A stretch of 64,000 nucleotides of DNA from Rhodohalobacter barkolensis (lineage in GTDB: Bacteria > Bacteroidota > Rhodothermia > Balneolales > Balneolaceae). The notes beneath the pieces are model-generated. The model saw only the letters and a list, made by a program, of their open reading frames with translations. It made no database searches and was not told the origin of the DNA. Location of the stretch: assembly GCF_002834295.1 (NCBI RefSeq), contig NZ_PISP01000001.1:310001-374000 (forward strand), given 5' to 3'. Positions 48,978-57,058 of this stretch are shown piece after piece; the stretch's first letter is position 1; each line of letters opens with the position of its first letter. Made by a program: the position numbers and the translations under genes.

Positions 48978-49595
48978 TTACAGGGTTTTGACAAACGTTG
49001 AGTTTGTCTTTTTAAACCCAACCTTTTCGAGATACTCATTGTGTTCGCTGTTGCCGGCGGGAGTGACAATTTTTTGAATACCGTCTTTTTTTAACTCCTG
49101 TGAATTCTTTTCAAACATGAACCGGCCAATTTTGAAATCCCTGTAACTGGGAATGACAAAATCGAGATCCATCTCCAGGGTTCCATTCTCATCAATGTTG
49201 CCCAGAATGAGGCCGGCAGGCACCATATCACTCAAAACAAAAACCGAGTAATTGTAGGATTTTTTAAACGAGAATTCCGGCTGGTACTTTTTGATGTGAT
49301 CTTTATAGAACTGCAAAAACCTGATGAGGTACGTACTCTCATCCGAAGTTCGTAATAGCTCAAAATATTGATCATCCCTGTAGATTTTAACCAGGTAATA
49401 GAGATTTACGAAAACAATGAACGCGTTCATGAAGGCAACGGGCCAGGCGTTAATCAATACTCCGTAAATGGTAAATGTCAGGGAACCAATCAGATTGATG
49501 ATTCGCAGCTTAACGATGGCGCTCATCATCAGAGATATAGCAACCAAAAGGGAAGCCAGATAACCAATTAATTCATAAACAACTGCTTGTTCCAT
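48978..49595 (-). CDS. YgjV-like membrane domain fused to a GNAT acetyltransferase
   Basis: 205 residues. The N-terminal 75 residues form three membrane helices with the YgjV/Imp pattern (YLASLLVAISLMMSAIVKLR, INLIGSLTFTIYGVLI). From about residue 105 the sequence looks like a GNAT fold: FVLSDMVPAGLILG, VIPSYRDFKIGRFMFE with a GxG-like acetyl-CoA loop, and a C-terminal segment TPAGNSEHNEYLEKVGF typical of GNAT family ends. The combination would place an acetyltransferase at the inner membrane. Substrate unknown; canonical Arg/Gln-x-x-Gly-x-Gly/Ala motif is degenerate. Confidence 0.8.
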   Translation of the reverse strand: MEQAVVYELIGYLASLLVAISLMMSAIVKLRIINLIGSLTFTIYGVLINAWPVAFMNAFIVFVNLYYLVKIYRDDQYFELLRTSDESTYLIRFLQFYKDHIKKYQPEFSFKKSYNYSVFVLSDMVPAGLILGNIDENGTLEMDLDFVIPSYRDFKIGRFMFEKNSQELKKDGIQKIVTPAGNSEHNEYLEKVGFKKTNSTFVKTL

Positions 49596-49612
49596 TGCGT
49601 GTTATATTTAAT

Positions 49613-50248
49613 TCAAAGTTTTTTTAGAATGGCGGTTCGTTCACCTATCACTTCCAATTCAGCACTGTAGTGATTAGCCATCCAGTTAAAAGTCTTTTCT
49701 GAATAGAAAGTTACATGTGTGTCATCCTTACGATAATGCCAATCGGGAAATTCTTCTAAAGATGGTACCAATTTAGTCATAATTCCAAGGTATCCGCCTG
49801 TTTTCAGACACGACCAAAGCAGATCAAACTCTTCTCTTGGATTGAAAAGGTGTTCGGCAGTTTCAGTTGTGGTGATGAAATCGTACTGATGATTAAAAAC
49901 AGATCGGTCCGGAGCATAGAACGGATCAAAAATATTGACCTTGTGTCCATCTTCTTCAAACATCACACTTAGTGTAGGACCGGGACCCGATCCAAAATCA
50001 AGACCGAAAGAGTTCTCTTTCAATTTCTTACTGAGTGGCCTGTAGAGTTGACTCAAAAACTCCCGGTACCTTTCATCTTCAGGGTTATTTTCGTGCAGAT
50101 CATACCGGCTTTTCTCTTCGCCGGGATCAAGTCGCTGACCCGGTTTCACAAATATCAGATCACAAACACTGCAGTGTAAATAGTCGTATCCATCGGCTGT
50201 GCAAAGATCTTCTGCTTTTTGCGAAAGGCATAAAATACATTGATTCAT
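49613..50248 (-). CDS. SAM-dependent methyltransferase with N-terminal zinc ribbon
   Basis: 211 residues. N-terminal Cys4 zinc-finger-like part (CILCLSQ and CSVCDLIFVKPGQ) followed by a class I methyltransferase core with motif I GLDFGSGPGPTLSVM and a motif IV region FITTTETAEHLFNP. This architecture is shared by methyltransferase-like proteins acting on sugars or other small molecules, but the substrate is not predictable. It follows, with 17 bp, the YgjV-GNAT gene's start on the same strand and so probably shares its transcript. Confidence 0.85.
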   Translation of the reverse strand: MNQCILCLSQKAEDLCTADGYDYLHCSVCDLIFVKPGQRLDPGEEKSRYDLHENNPEDERYREFLSQLYRPLSKKLKENSFGLDFGSGPGPTLSVMFEEDGHKVNIFDPFYAPDRSVFNHQYDFITTTETAEHLFNPREEFDLLWSCLKTGGYLGIMTKLVPSLEEFPDWHYRKDDTHVTFYSEKTFNWMANHYSAELEVIGERTAILKKL

Positions 50249-50299
50249 AAAAGAAAATGTAGCAGAGTTATAAAAATTGGAAGAATTCTCGGGACTGTA

Positions 50300-50671
50300 T
50301 CAAGTGGTATAAGCATGCTGCAGAAGCTGCTCCATGGATAAAATGGATAAGACCTTTTCATTAGTAGCTTCAAGGTCCACTTTCGGTGCTATTCCGGCAT
50401 CATAGGCCTCTTTCCAACGCAGGGCGCATAAACACCATTTATCACCGGCTTTCAAACCCGGAAAGCTATACAGAGGCATAGGTGTTTTTAATGGATTTCC
50501 CATCTCCATAGAAAAATCCAGAAATTCATCGGTCATGATGGCACAAACCAGATGACGTCCGGAATCCTGAGGGCCGGTATGGCAACAACCATCCCGATAG
50601 AATCCGGTTATAGGATCTTTACTGCACTCTTTTAATGGTTGGCCAAATATATTTTTTGCTGATTTCTGCAT
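50300..50671 (-). CDS. DUF2237 family protein
   Basis: 123 residues. Characteristic DUF2237 pattern: N-terminal KNIFGQPLKECS, TGFYRDGCCHTGPQDSG, HLVCAIMTDEFLDFS and CLCALRWKEAYDAG. Many conserved Cys and acidic residues suggest a metal-bound or redox role, but the family is uncharacterised. Its start lies 1 bp after the hisI stop, so the two are co-transcribed. Confidence 0.9.
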   Translation of the reverse strand: MQKSAKNIFGQPLKECSKDPITGFYRDGCCHTGPQDSGRHLVCAIMTDEFLDFSMEMGNPLKTPMPLYSFPGLKAGDKWCLCALRWKEAYDAGIAPKVDLEATNEKVLSILSMEQLLQHAYTT

Positions 50672-51070
50672 CTATTTTTCCAGAAAAGTTAGTTCTTTAC
50701 TATCCGGATTCAGAGATCTGTAAAAGCATGATTTCCGATGAACGCCCAACTTATTCTTGGTATGACAGACTCCATCACCTTCCAATCTCACTTTATAGAC
50801 TAAAGCGTCCTGATCGCAATCAACCAAAATCTCATCGATCCAGATGGTATTCTCCGATGTTTCTCCTTTTACCCAGAGTTTATTTCGGCTGGTGCTCCAG
50901 AACGTGGCTTTTTTGGTTTCAAGGGTTCGATCTACAGCCTCTCTATTTACGGAAGCGATCATTAAGATATCGCCGGTTTCAGATTCCTGAACAACCACGG
51001 GCAAAAGTCCGCCTCGCTTGTCAAATTGAAGGTTGAGCTGGTTGCTTTCTTCTATTTCAGACTCTTTCAT
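50672..51070 (-). CDS. hisI: Phosphoribosyl-AMP cyclohydrolase (stand-alone HisI)
   Basis: Third step of histidine synthesis: opens the adenine ring of phosphoribosyl-AMP. 132 residues: LQFDKRGGLLPVVVQES at the N-terminus, IASVNREAVDRTLETKKATFWSTSR-type core (split here as NREAVDRTL and ATFWSTSR), ligands DCDQDAL and the zinc/catalytic Cys in GVCHT and HRKSCFYR. No HisE part is fused, and no other his gene is in view. Directly upstream of DUF2237. Confidence 0.92.
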   Translation of the reverse strand: MKESEIEESNQLNLQFDKRGGLLPVVVQESETGDILMIASVNREAVDRTLETKKATFWSTSRNKLWVKGETSENTIWIDEILVDCDQDALVYKVRLEGDGVCHTKNKLGVHRKSCFYRSLNPDSKELTFLEK

Positions 51071-51094
51071 AAATAATTGGTGGTATGATTCCGA

Positions 51095-51694
51095 TCAGTG
51101 ATTTTCTTTTTTATCTCCCCATGTTGAATAATCGCCCGATTGATCTGCCCGATCTTTGGGTACTTCTCGAAGAGGCTCACACTCACGCAGTGTATCGTAA
51201 AGCTGTTTGGGCAGCCTCTGATACCAACCGGTACCTTCGGTTTTCCATTTGGCCATTTCATCGGTTACGTCTTTAACGATCTTGGCAGGGTTCCCAACTA
51301 CAACCTTTCGATCCGGAATTTCCATTCCTTCTTTAATGAATGCAAGAGCACCGACGATACACTCTTTTCCGATGATCACATTATCCATCACAACCGCATT
51401 CATTCCAACCAGGGAATTCTCCCCGATCGTGGCTCCATGAATTATAGCTCCATGACCGATATGTGCTGATTTTTTCAATGTAACCGTTACACCCGGAAAC
51501 ATATGAATGGTGCAGTTTTCCTGAACATTACATCCATCTTCAATCACAATTTTCCCCCAGTCGCCCCGGATGGCAGCTCCAGGCCCGATGTAGACATCTT
51601 TTCCGATAATTACATTTCCGGTAACTGCCGCCAAAGGGTGGATGTAGGCAGATTCATCAATTACCGGTTTGTAACCGTTAAATTCGTAGATCAT
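51095..51694 (-). CDS. Gamma-class carbonic anhydrase family protein
   Basis: 199 residues, left-handed parallel beta-helix with hexapeptide repeats (PLAAVTGNVIIGKDVYIG, NCTIHMFPGVTVTL). The three zinc histidines are likely in HMFPG, HIGHGA and its neighbour IIHGATIG. Related to YrdA/PaaY; many act as carbonic anhydrases or acyl-binding trimers. It is 24 bp upstream of hisI on the same strand, making a three-gene unit with DUF2237. Confidence 0.9.
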   Translation of the reverse strand: MIYEFNGYKPVIDESAYIHPLAAVTGNVIIGKDVYIGPGAAIRGDWGKIVIEDGCNVQENCTIHMFPGVTVTLKKSAHIGHGAIIHGATIGENSLVGMNAVVMDNVIIGKECIVGALAFIKEGMEIPDRKVVVGNPAKIVKDVTDEMAKWKTEGTGWYQRLPKQLYDTLRECEPLREVPKDRADQSGDYSTWGDKKENH

Positions 51695-51725
51695 TTGAAC
51701 AGATTTGTGATTTGAAAAATAAAAA

Positions 51726-51833
51726 CCTGTCAGCGTGCCGAAAGCATTCGGTACCTGACAGCGTTTTTTAAAAGTTCAAGGTCTTAGAATCACGCTGACA
51801 GGACCACGAGAAAAAGCGTGGACGCTGTCAGGT
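51726..51833. repeat. Inverted duplication of a hairpin element
   Basis: Two hairpins, 51727-51761 and 51795-51831, each built on CTGTCAG/CTGACAG arms. CCTGTCAGCGTG (51726-51737) recurs inverted as CACGCTGACAGG (51791-51802), and ACCTGACAGCG recurs inverted at 51823-51833, so left and right halves can also pair with each other. The first hairpin is flanked by T runs on both strands, so it may also terminate the acyl-CoA dehydrogenase transcript. Confidence 0.85.
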
Positions 51834-51871
51834 GAAATGTCTGTCATGCTCTTCGGCTAACGGACCCGACA

Positions 51872-51904
51872 CTATCTCAGCGTACTCTGCGCCTTTGCGG
51901 TGAA
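51872..51904 (-). repeat. Short period-9 repeat after the acyl-CoA dehydrogenase stop
   Basis: Read on the reverse strand, three 9-base units of consensus RCGCARAGN (ACCGCAAAG, GCGCAGAGT, ACGCTGAGA) start two bases after the stop codon at 51905. It resembles a widely dispersed intergenic sequence I recall from many unrelated bacterial genomes. Confidence 0.7.
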
Positions 51905-53113
51905 TCAATCGTTTCCTTTCGGAGTAAACGACTGAATTCCTGTAATTTCTCTACCCAGAATCAGTCCGTGGATATCATAGGTACCTTCGTAGGTGTTCAC
52001 AGACTCGAGGTTCACCATGTGATGGATTACACGGTATTCACCGGTAATTCCATTCCCTCCGTGCATATCACGAGCTACACGGGCAATATCGAGCGCTTTG
52101 CCTACATTGTTTCGTTTCGCCAGTGATGTCATAGCATGATGATCGCGGCCTTCATCCTTCAGTTTTCCGAGACGAAGTGCTAGCAGCTGCATTGAAGTGA
52201 TCTCCGTCAGCATGTTTGCCAGTTTTGTTTGTGGAAGCTGATTTGCTCCAATTGGCTGACCGAACTGCTTTCGATCGAGCACATACTGCCGTGCTTTTTG
52301 ATAGCAAAACTCCGCAGCACCAACGGCTCCCCAGGCAATACCATAACGGGCACTGTTCAAACACATAAATGGACCTTTTAGCCCACGAATATCAGGGAAT
52401 ACGTTTTCATCCGGTACAAACACATCTTCAAAAACCATCTCTCCGGTTGAGGATGCCCGAAGGCTCATCTTATGTTTGGTGGCAGGGCAGGAGTATCCGT
52501 CCATGCCTTTTTCAACAATAAATCCGCGAATGACCGGTTTGTCATCTTTATGCTCTTTGGCTTTTGCCCAAACAATTCCCACATCCGAAATGGGGGAGTT
52601 GGTAATCCACATTTTGGCTCCGTTCAGAATCCATCCGCCGTCTGTTTTAACAGCTGTTGTAACCATCGACCCGGGATCTGAACCGTGATCCGGTTCGGTC
52701 AATCCAAAACATCCGATGATTTCACCGGAAGCAAGTCTTGGCAGGAAACGCTCTTTCTGCTCTTCGGTTCCAAATTGGGAGATGGGATACATCACCAGGG
52801 AAGATTGAACAGACATAAAAGATCGGTAACCGGAATCGACGCGTTCAACTTCACGAGCTACGAGTCCATAAGCCGTCTGGCTGGCACCGACTCCGCCATA
52901 TTTGGGATCAGTAGTTGCTCCAAGAAGCCCAAGATCGCCCATTTCTTTGGCGATATCCATATCAAAAATTTCTTCCTGATTTCCTTTTAGTGCACGCGGT
53001 TCCAGTTTGGTTTGGGCATACTCGCGGGCAGTCTCCATGATCATTTTGTCATCTTCATTCAACTCAGATTCGAAGAGATATGCGTCGTCAATATTAAATT
53101 GTGAATTTCCCAT
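51905..53113 (-). CDS. Glutaryl-CoA dehydrogenase-like acyl-CoA dehydrogenase
   Basis: 402 residues. Flavin acyl-CoA dehydrogenase with FAD/substrate segments CFGLTEPDHGSDPGSM, MWITNSPISD and the C-terminal NLESVNTYEGTYDIHGLILG. The catalytic Glu in TYEGTYD and the DIHGLILGREITG ending are characteristic of the glutaryl-CoA branch (lysine/tryptophan degradation). Oxidation of its flavin would use ETF, and etf genes lie a few kilobases upstream on the same strand. Separate from the second dehydrogenase by a terminator. Confidence 0.92.
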   Translation of the reverse strand: MGNSQFNIDDAYLFESELNEDDKMIMETAREYAQTKLEPRALKGNQEEIFDMDIAKEMGDLGLLGATTDPKYGGVGASQTAYGLVAREVERVDSGYRSFMSVQSSLVMYPISQFGTEEQKERFLPRLASGEIIGCFGLTEPDHGSDPGSMVTTAVKTDGGWILNGAKMWITNSPISDVGIVWAKAKEHKDDKPVIRGFIVEKGMDGYSCPATKHKMSLRASSTGEMVFEDVFVPDENVFPDIRGLKGPFMCLNSARYGIAWGAVGAAEFCYQKARQYVLDRKQFGQPIGANQLPQTKLANMLTEITSMQLLALRLGKLKDEGRDHHAMTSLAKRNNVGKALDIARVARDMHGGNGITGEYRVIHHMVNLESVNTYEGTYDIHGLILGREITGIQSFTPKGND

Positions 53114-53246
53114 GTTGGTAGATGATTAAGAGCTAAAAATTTTCGAACTATATTTTATTCAATGTAATGAATTCAGATAGTCAATTCATCCATTCTGATT
53201 ATTTTATGCAATAAATTATCTGAAATTGAACGGAAACATCAGGGTA

Positions 53247-53283
53247 AGAAAAAAGTCGCATCCCTTTCGAGTTGCGACTTTAA
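53247..53283 (-). terminator. Terminator of the second acyl-CoA dehydrogenase
   Basis: AAAGTCGCA pairs with TGCGACTTT; the reverse strand continues with six T. Stem 53252-53281. Confidence 0.9.
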
Positions 53284-53305
53284 TCATAAACTCTAAAATG
53301 TGGGT

Positions 53306-54496
53306 TTAACTGTTATACCCTAACTCATTTTTAATTTCACGAGCCAGAATCAGACGTTGGATTTCTGATGTTCCCTCGCCAATAGTCATCAGTTTGGAAT
53401 CTCTCAAAAAACGTTCAACGTGATACTCTTTGGTGTAACCGTAACCGCCGTGAATCTGAATGGCATCCAGCGCGGCTCGTTCAGACAATTCAGATGCAAA
53501 CAGTTTTGCCATGGATGCCTCTTTAGTATATGGTCGTCCCTGATCTTTCAGCCAGGCAGCTCTATGTACTAATAGTCTTGCTGCATCAATTTCTACAGCC
53601 ATGTTTACCATTTTGTGCTCTATAGCCTGGAAATCACCGATGGAGTGTCCAAATTGCTTACGCTGCTTGGCGTATTTCATAGACTCTTCGAGTGCACCGC
53701 GTGCAATTCCAACGGATAGAGCTCCGATTCCGATACGGCCGCCATCGAGTACTTTCATCGTGTCGATAAAGCCTCTTCCCAATTCACCGAGGAGATTCTC
53801 TTCAGGTACTCTGACGTTTTCAAGGATGACCTCGGCTGTATCTGAGGAGTTCATGCCTAACTTATGCATCGGCTCACCGGGTTTTACACCTTCCATCTCA
53901 CGTTCAACAATAAATGCGCTTATACCTTTGGTTCCTTTATTAGAATCCGTTTTGGCAAGAACAACATAGGTGTTACCTACGGTTGCCTGTGTTATAAATG
54001 TTTTCGCACCGTTGATGACCCATTCGTTTCCTTCTTTTACAGCAATAGTTTTCATATCGGAGGAGTCACTACCCGATCCCGGCTCAGTGAGGCACCACGC
54101 TCCAAGTTTCTCGCCTTGAGCAAGAGGAGTAAGGTACTTTTTCTTTTGGGCATCATTACCTGCCAGGGCAATATGACCGCTGCCCAGAGATGTATGAGAA
54201 GCTACTGTAAGAGCCAGTGATGCATCCCATCTGGCAATTTCTTCTAAAGCGAGGCAGAAACTTACCGTGTCAAATCCGGCGCCACCGTATTTCTCGTCAT
54301 GATAGATTCCCAAAAGTCCCTGGTCGGCCAGCATTTTTATAATGTCGTGAGGGAATTTTTTGTTTGTATCTCGTTCAATTACTCCGGGAGCAATGTGGCG
54401 ATTTGCAAAGTCACGAACAGTGTCGCGAATCATTGATTGATCTTCTGTCAGATCGAAGGATAGTGAGGTCGATTTTTCAAGTACGTCTAATGTCAT
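53306..54496 (-). CDS. Acyl-CoA dehydrogenase
   Basis: 396 residues. Classical acyl-CoA dehydrogenase: [26 protein letters not shown], mid-domain [14 protein letters not shown] and the C-terminal [19 protein letters not shown] with [10 protein letters not shown] (catalytic Glu). Length and motifs fit short/medium-chain butyryl-CoA-type enzymes rather than the glutaryl type. Electron acceptor is ETF. Its own terminator follows; upstream gap of 258 bp holds the promoter of the forward lipoprotein gene. Confidence 0.93.
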   Translation of the reverse strand: MTLDVLEKSTSLSFDLTEDQSMIRDTVRDFANRHIAPGVIERDTNKKFPHDIIKMLADQGLLGIYHDEKYGGAGFDTVSFCLALEEIARWDASLALTVASHTSLGSGHIALAGNDAQKKKYLTPLAQGEKLGAWCLTEPGSGSDSSDMKTIAVKEGNEWVINGAKTFITQATVGNTYVVLAKTDSNKGTKGISAFIVEREMEGVKPGEPMHKLGMNSSDTAEVILENVRVPEENLLGELGRGFIDTMKVLDGGRIGIGALSVGIARGALEESMKYAKQRKQFGHSIGDFQAIEHKMVNMAVEIDAARLLVHRAAWLKDQGRPYTKEASMAKLFASELSERAALDAIQIHGGYGYTKEYHVERFLRDSKLMTIGEGTSEIQRLILAREIKNELGYNS

Positions 54497-54754
54497 TTCA
54501 AAATAGTTTTATTTTTTGGTACCGCTTCCAAAAGGTAACGATTTTTTGCCTGTTTTCATTTGTATGAGTTGAAATTTTTAGCTGGCAAAAAGATAGGATT
54601 AGGACGAGTGCTTATATTAAACGTAAGAAGTTGTACTACATTTAGATGTGGCGATTTGAACTCTTTTCATAGTTTTTTGGAATAATTGGAACATTATCAT
54701 CTGATCTTCCTTTATATAGATGAACACACGTTAAATAAAGAGTACACAAAAATT

Positions 54755-55081
54755 ATGCTAAGGAAAAAATCAACAATACTGGTTGCACTTCTACTATTTA
54801 TAGGAGTTGGATGTTCTTCTCCGGGAAGTTTATCATCAGAAGAAATTACAAATGTTGCCGGAGTCGTAGTTACTGAAGATTATGAGAGGGTTGCAAATGC
54901 TGAGGTACATTTTGTGGATGATGACTTAAGAACCACCACATCCGAAGAAGGTACATTTACACTGTATGAAGTAAGTGTAGGAAGTCAAAATGTGACCATT
55001 AATTCTGAATCTCATGGTACATTTGAAAAAAATGTAGAGATTGTAAATGAAGGAACCAGGCTCGAGATCAAACTTGATTGA
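54755..55081 (+). CDS. Lipoprotein with carboxypeptidase regulatory-like domain
   Basis: 108 residues. Start at 54755; a longer upstream frame is not protein-like. Lipobox FIGVGC (Cys20). The rest is a single CarboxypepD_reg/peptidase-associated beta sandwich: VAGVVVTEDYERVANAEVHF, then EGTFTLYEVSVGSQNVTI. Such domains usually sit at the N-terminus of TonB-dependent receptors; here it stands alone. Own terminator. Confidence 0.85.
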   Translation: MLRKKSTILVALLLFIGVGCSSPGSLSSEEITNVAGVVVTEDYERVANAEVHFVDDDLRTTTSEEGTFTLYEVSVGSQNVTINSESHGTFEKNVEIVNEGTRLEIKLD

Positions 55082-55093
55082 GTGTCGTAATAT

Positions 55094-55136
55094 TTAAAAA
55101 AAAGCTCTCCTCGTTTTCGATGAGAGCTTTTTTTAT
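55094..55136 (+). terminator. Terminator of the small lipoprotein gene
   Basis: AAAGCTCTC pairs with GAGAGCTTT across a 13-base loop region, flanked by A and T runs, so probably active on both strands. Confidence 0.9.
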
Positions 55137-55161
55137 GTTCTGATAATATTTATTGTGGGTA

Positions 55162-55464
55162 TCAACCGAAATTCCACGTCACACCGCGGCCAATCTCCGG
55201 ATCGGGAAATTCCCAACTCACCGCACCCTGATCGCAGGCATACATACAGGTTCCACACTCAATGCAGTCTTCCACCTGAAAATGGACCTTACCATTTTCA
55301 TCCTTGGTATAGCAGTTTGCAGGGCACACATAGGTAGTGCAATGATGGGGGCAGGTTGAATTGCAAATATCTGTATCAACCTTAATATGCGGTTTGATTT
55401 CAGATTTAGCTTGGTTACGATAGCTAACCAATCCAAGTCGTTCGGGTAAAGTCAGGAGTTTCAT
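55162..55464 (-). CDS. fixX: Ferredoxin-like protein FixX
   Basis: 100 residues. Ferredoxin-like partner of the ETF-quinone oxidoreductase: Cys residues CNSTCPHHCTTYVCPANC and CIECGTCMYAC at spacing suitable for at least one 4Fe-4S cluster. The N-terminal leader is unlike a signal. Last gene of the etfB-etfA-fixC-fixX group; separated from fixC by a 198-bp gap with a repeat. Confidence 0.9.
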   Translation of the reverse strand: MKLLTLPERLGLVSYRNQAKSEIKPHIKVDTDICNSTCPHHCTTYVCPANCYTKDENGKVHFQVEDCIECGTCMYACDQGAVSWEFPDPEIGRGVTWNFG

Positions 55465-55540
55465 GTGTATTTGAATTGTGTTAATTGATATTCATTAAAA
55501 CTGAGTGAAATCGAAAAAGTGCGACATAATTAAAATAAAA

Positions 55541-55652
55541 GTTGGCAGTTGGGAGTCTGCAGTCGGCAATTTTTTTTCTACTATTCTATTTATAAAAACC
55601 TTAAGCATTAAGTAATAATTAAACTGCCAATTGCTAACTGCAAATTGTCAAC
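55541..55652. repeat. Inverted pair of 7-bp repeat arrays
   Basis: Left arm 55541-55568: four adjacent 7-mers of consensus GTYGGCA (for example GTTGGCA, GTCTGCA). Right arm 55622-55652, read on the reverse strand: four 7-mers of consensus RTTDGCA (for example GTTGACA, GTTAGCA). Arms face each other across about 50 bp, which itself contains TTAAGCA and TTAAGTA. The right arm begins 11 bp past the fixC stop. Confidence 0.85.
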
Positions 55653-55662
55653 TAATAAACAG

Positions 55663-56988
55663 CTACAGTGCTTTCGCTCCTTTTGCTCCAATCTTAACGA
55701 GATCCCAGTACGAAGCGTGTTTTTTAACGGAATCACTGAACATGTTTCTTGCCTTCTTGGTCGGCTCGTTCTTAATGCTAAAGAAATTCCGTCCGAAATC
55801 ACAGAGCAGGTTTGGCATCTTGTCTATCATAAATGGATCGTGCAACAGATGTACGGCATCCTGAAAATTATTGATGTCTTTCATCACATAGCTGTCTTCC
55901 AACGTATCCTGATAGGCTTTCATTGCAGATTCTCCAAAGTCGCCTTTCTCTTTTGCTTTTGTGATGGCCTCGGCCGCCAAAATTCCGGATCGCATCGCGT
56001 AATCCATTCCCTGGATCGCTTTGCCGGCATTCATTAGCAGATTGGCTGCTTCGCCGCAAACCATCAGGCCGGCTTTGTAAAGCTTTTCAGGCATCACACG
56101 CTTATCACCGGATGACACAACGTGAGCAGAGTATTCAACAACCTCACCGCCACGAATCATATCAGCAACAGCAGGGTGTTTTTTAAAATGATTGAGGATA
56201 TCGTAAGGTGTTTGCTCTTTTTCACGCAGATCTTTCAATCCCAAAACCAATCCGATTGAGACAGTGTCTTTATTGGTGTAGAGAAATCCACCGCCTTCAA
56301 CACCGTTCGTGGCGTGCCCGACAAACTCATTACTCATTCCGCTTTTTCCATTTAGCTGAAAACGGTTCTCAAGAACATCCTGATCAAACCGGATAATCTC
56401 CTTGACACCGGTCAGCATGTGGTCGGCGGGGACGTATTTATCCTGGAGGCCGACCTGCCGTGTGAGAAGATTGTTAACTCCCTCAGCCAAAATCACAGAG
56501 TCTGCATAAAACTTATCTTCACCGGTTCGAATACCTACTACTTTACCATCTTCTTCAAGTACTTCCTCAACAAGGATATTGGGTGCCACGAAAGAGTCCA
56601 TCGCGAAATCACTCTCTGCAATAGCTTCCTCAACTTTTCCGGCGAGCCATTTATCAAATTTGGATCGCAGTACAACCACACCGGTGTAAGGAGGTTCGTT
56701 GAAATGGGACGATTTAAAATCTACTGAGAATGATGACTGTTCATCCATAAAGGTGAGCCTGCGGTGATTGATAAATCGATCCCATCCGCTATCGTCTTCT
56801 TCCCAGTAATTTGGAACCAATTTATTCAAATCGTTTCCCCACAACACACCACCGGATACATTCTTTGATCCCGGAAATTCTCCCTTTTCAATGAGAAGAA
56901 ATTTCATGTTGTTTTTGGCGAGCGTCATGGCAGCGGCAAGCCCGGCCACACCGGCTCCTACGATGATACAGTCAAATTTTTCGTCCAT
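55663..56988 (-). CDS. fixC: ETF-quinone oxidoreductase-type flavoprotein FixC
   Basis: 441 residues. FAD-binding Rossmann motif CIIVGAGVAGLAAAM (about 7-21), a second dinucleotide region GVVVLRSKFDKWL, FixC hallmark GSKNVSGGVLWG, C-terminal AGKAIQGMDYAMRSGI. It lacks the iron-sulfur part that in mitochondrial ETF-QO is fused; this role is supplied by separate FixX. It passes electrons from reduced ETF to quinone. Follows etfA on the same strand after a 68-bp gap containing a 7-bp repeat. Confidence 0.95.
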   Translation of the reverse strand: MDEKFDCIIVGAGVAGLAAAMTLAKNNMKFLLIEKGEFPGSKNVSGGVLWGNDLNKLVPNYWEEDDSGWDRFINHRRLTFMDEQSSFSVDFKSSHFNEPPYTGVVVLRSKFDKWLAGKVEEAIAESDFAMDSFVAPNILVEEVLEEDGKVVGIRTGEDKFYADSVILAEGVNNLLTRQVGLQDKYVPADHMLTGVKEIIRFDQDVLENRFQLNGKSGMSNEFVGHATNGVEGGGFLYTNKDTVSIGLVLGLKDLREKEQTPYDILNHFKKHPAVADMIRGGEVVEYSAHVVSSGDKRVMPEKLYKAGLMVCGEAANLLMNAGKAIQGMDYAMRSGILAAEAITKAKEKGDFGESAMKAYQDTLEDSYVMKDINNFQDAVHLLHDPFMIDKMPNLLCDFGRNFFSIKNEPTKKARNMFSDSVKKHASYWDLVKIGAKGAKAL

Positions 56989-57003
56989 AGAAATTGAGTA
57001 GTT

Positions 57004-57058
57004 GGTATTAAGTATAAGGTATCAGGTATTTACTACCTGATACTTGCGACTTGATACT
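57004..57058. repeat. Second inverted 7-bp repeat array with perfect hairpin
   Basis: Left arm 57004-57031: GGTATTA, AGTATAA and two further units of consensus RGTATYA. Right arm 57031-57058 read in reverse: AGTATCA, AGTCGCA and relatives. Centre: GTATCAGGTA (57019-57028) pairs perfectly with TACCTGATAC (57034-57043), loop of 5. The right arm starts at the etfA stop codon. Confidence 0.85.
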
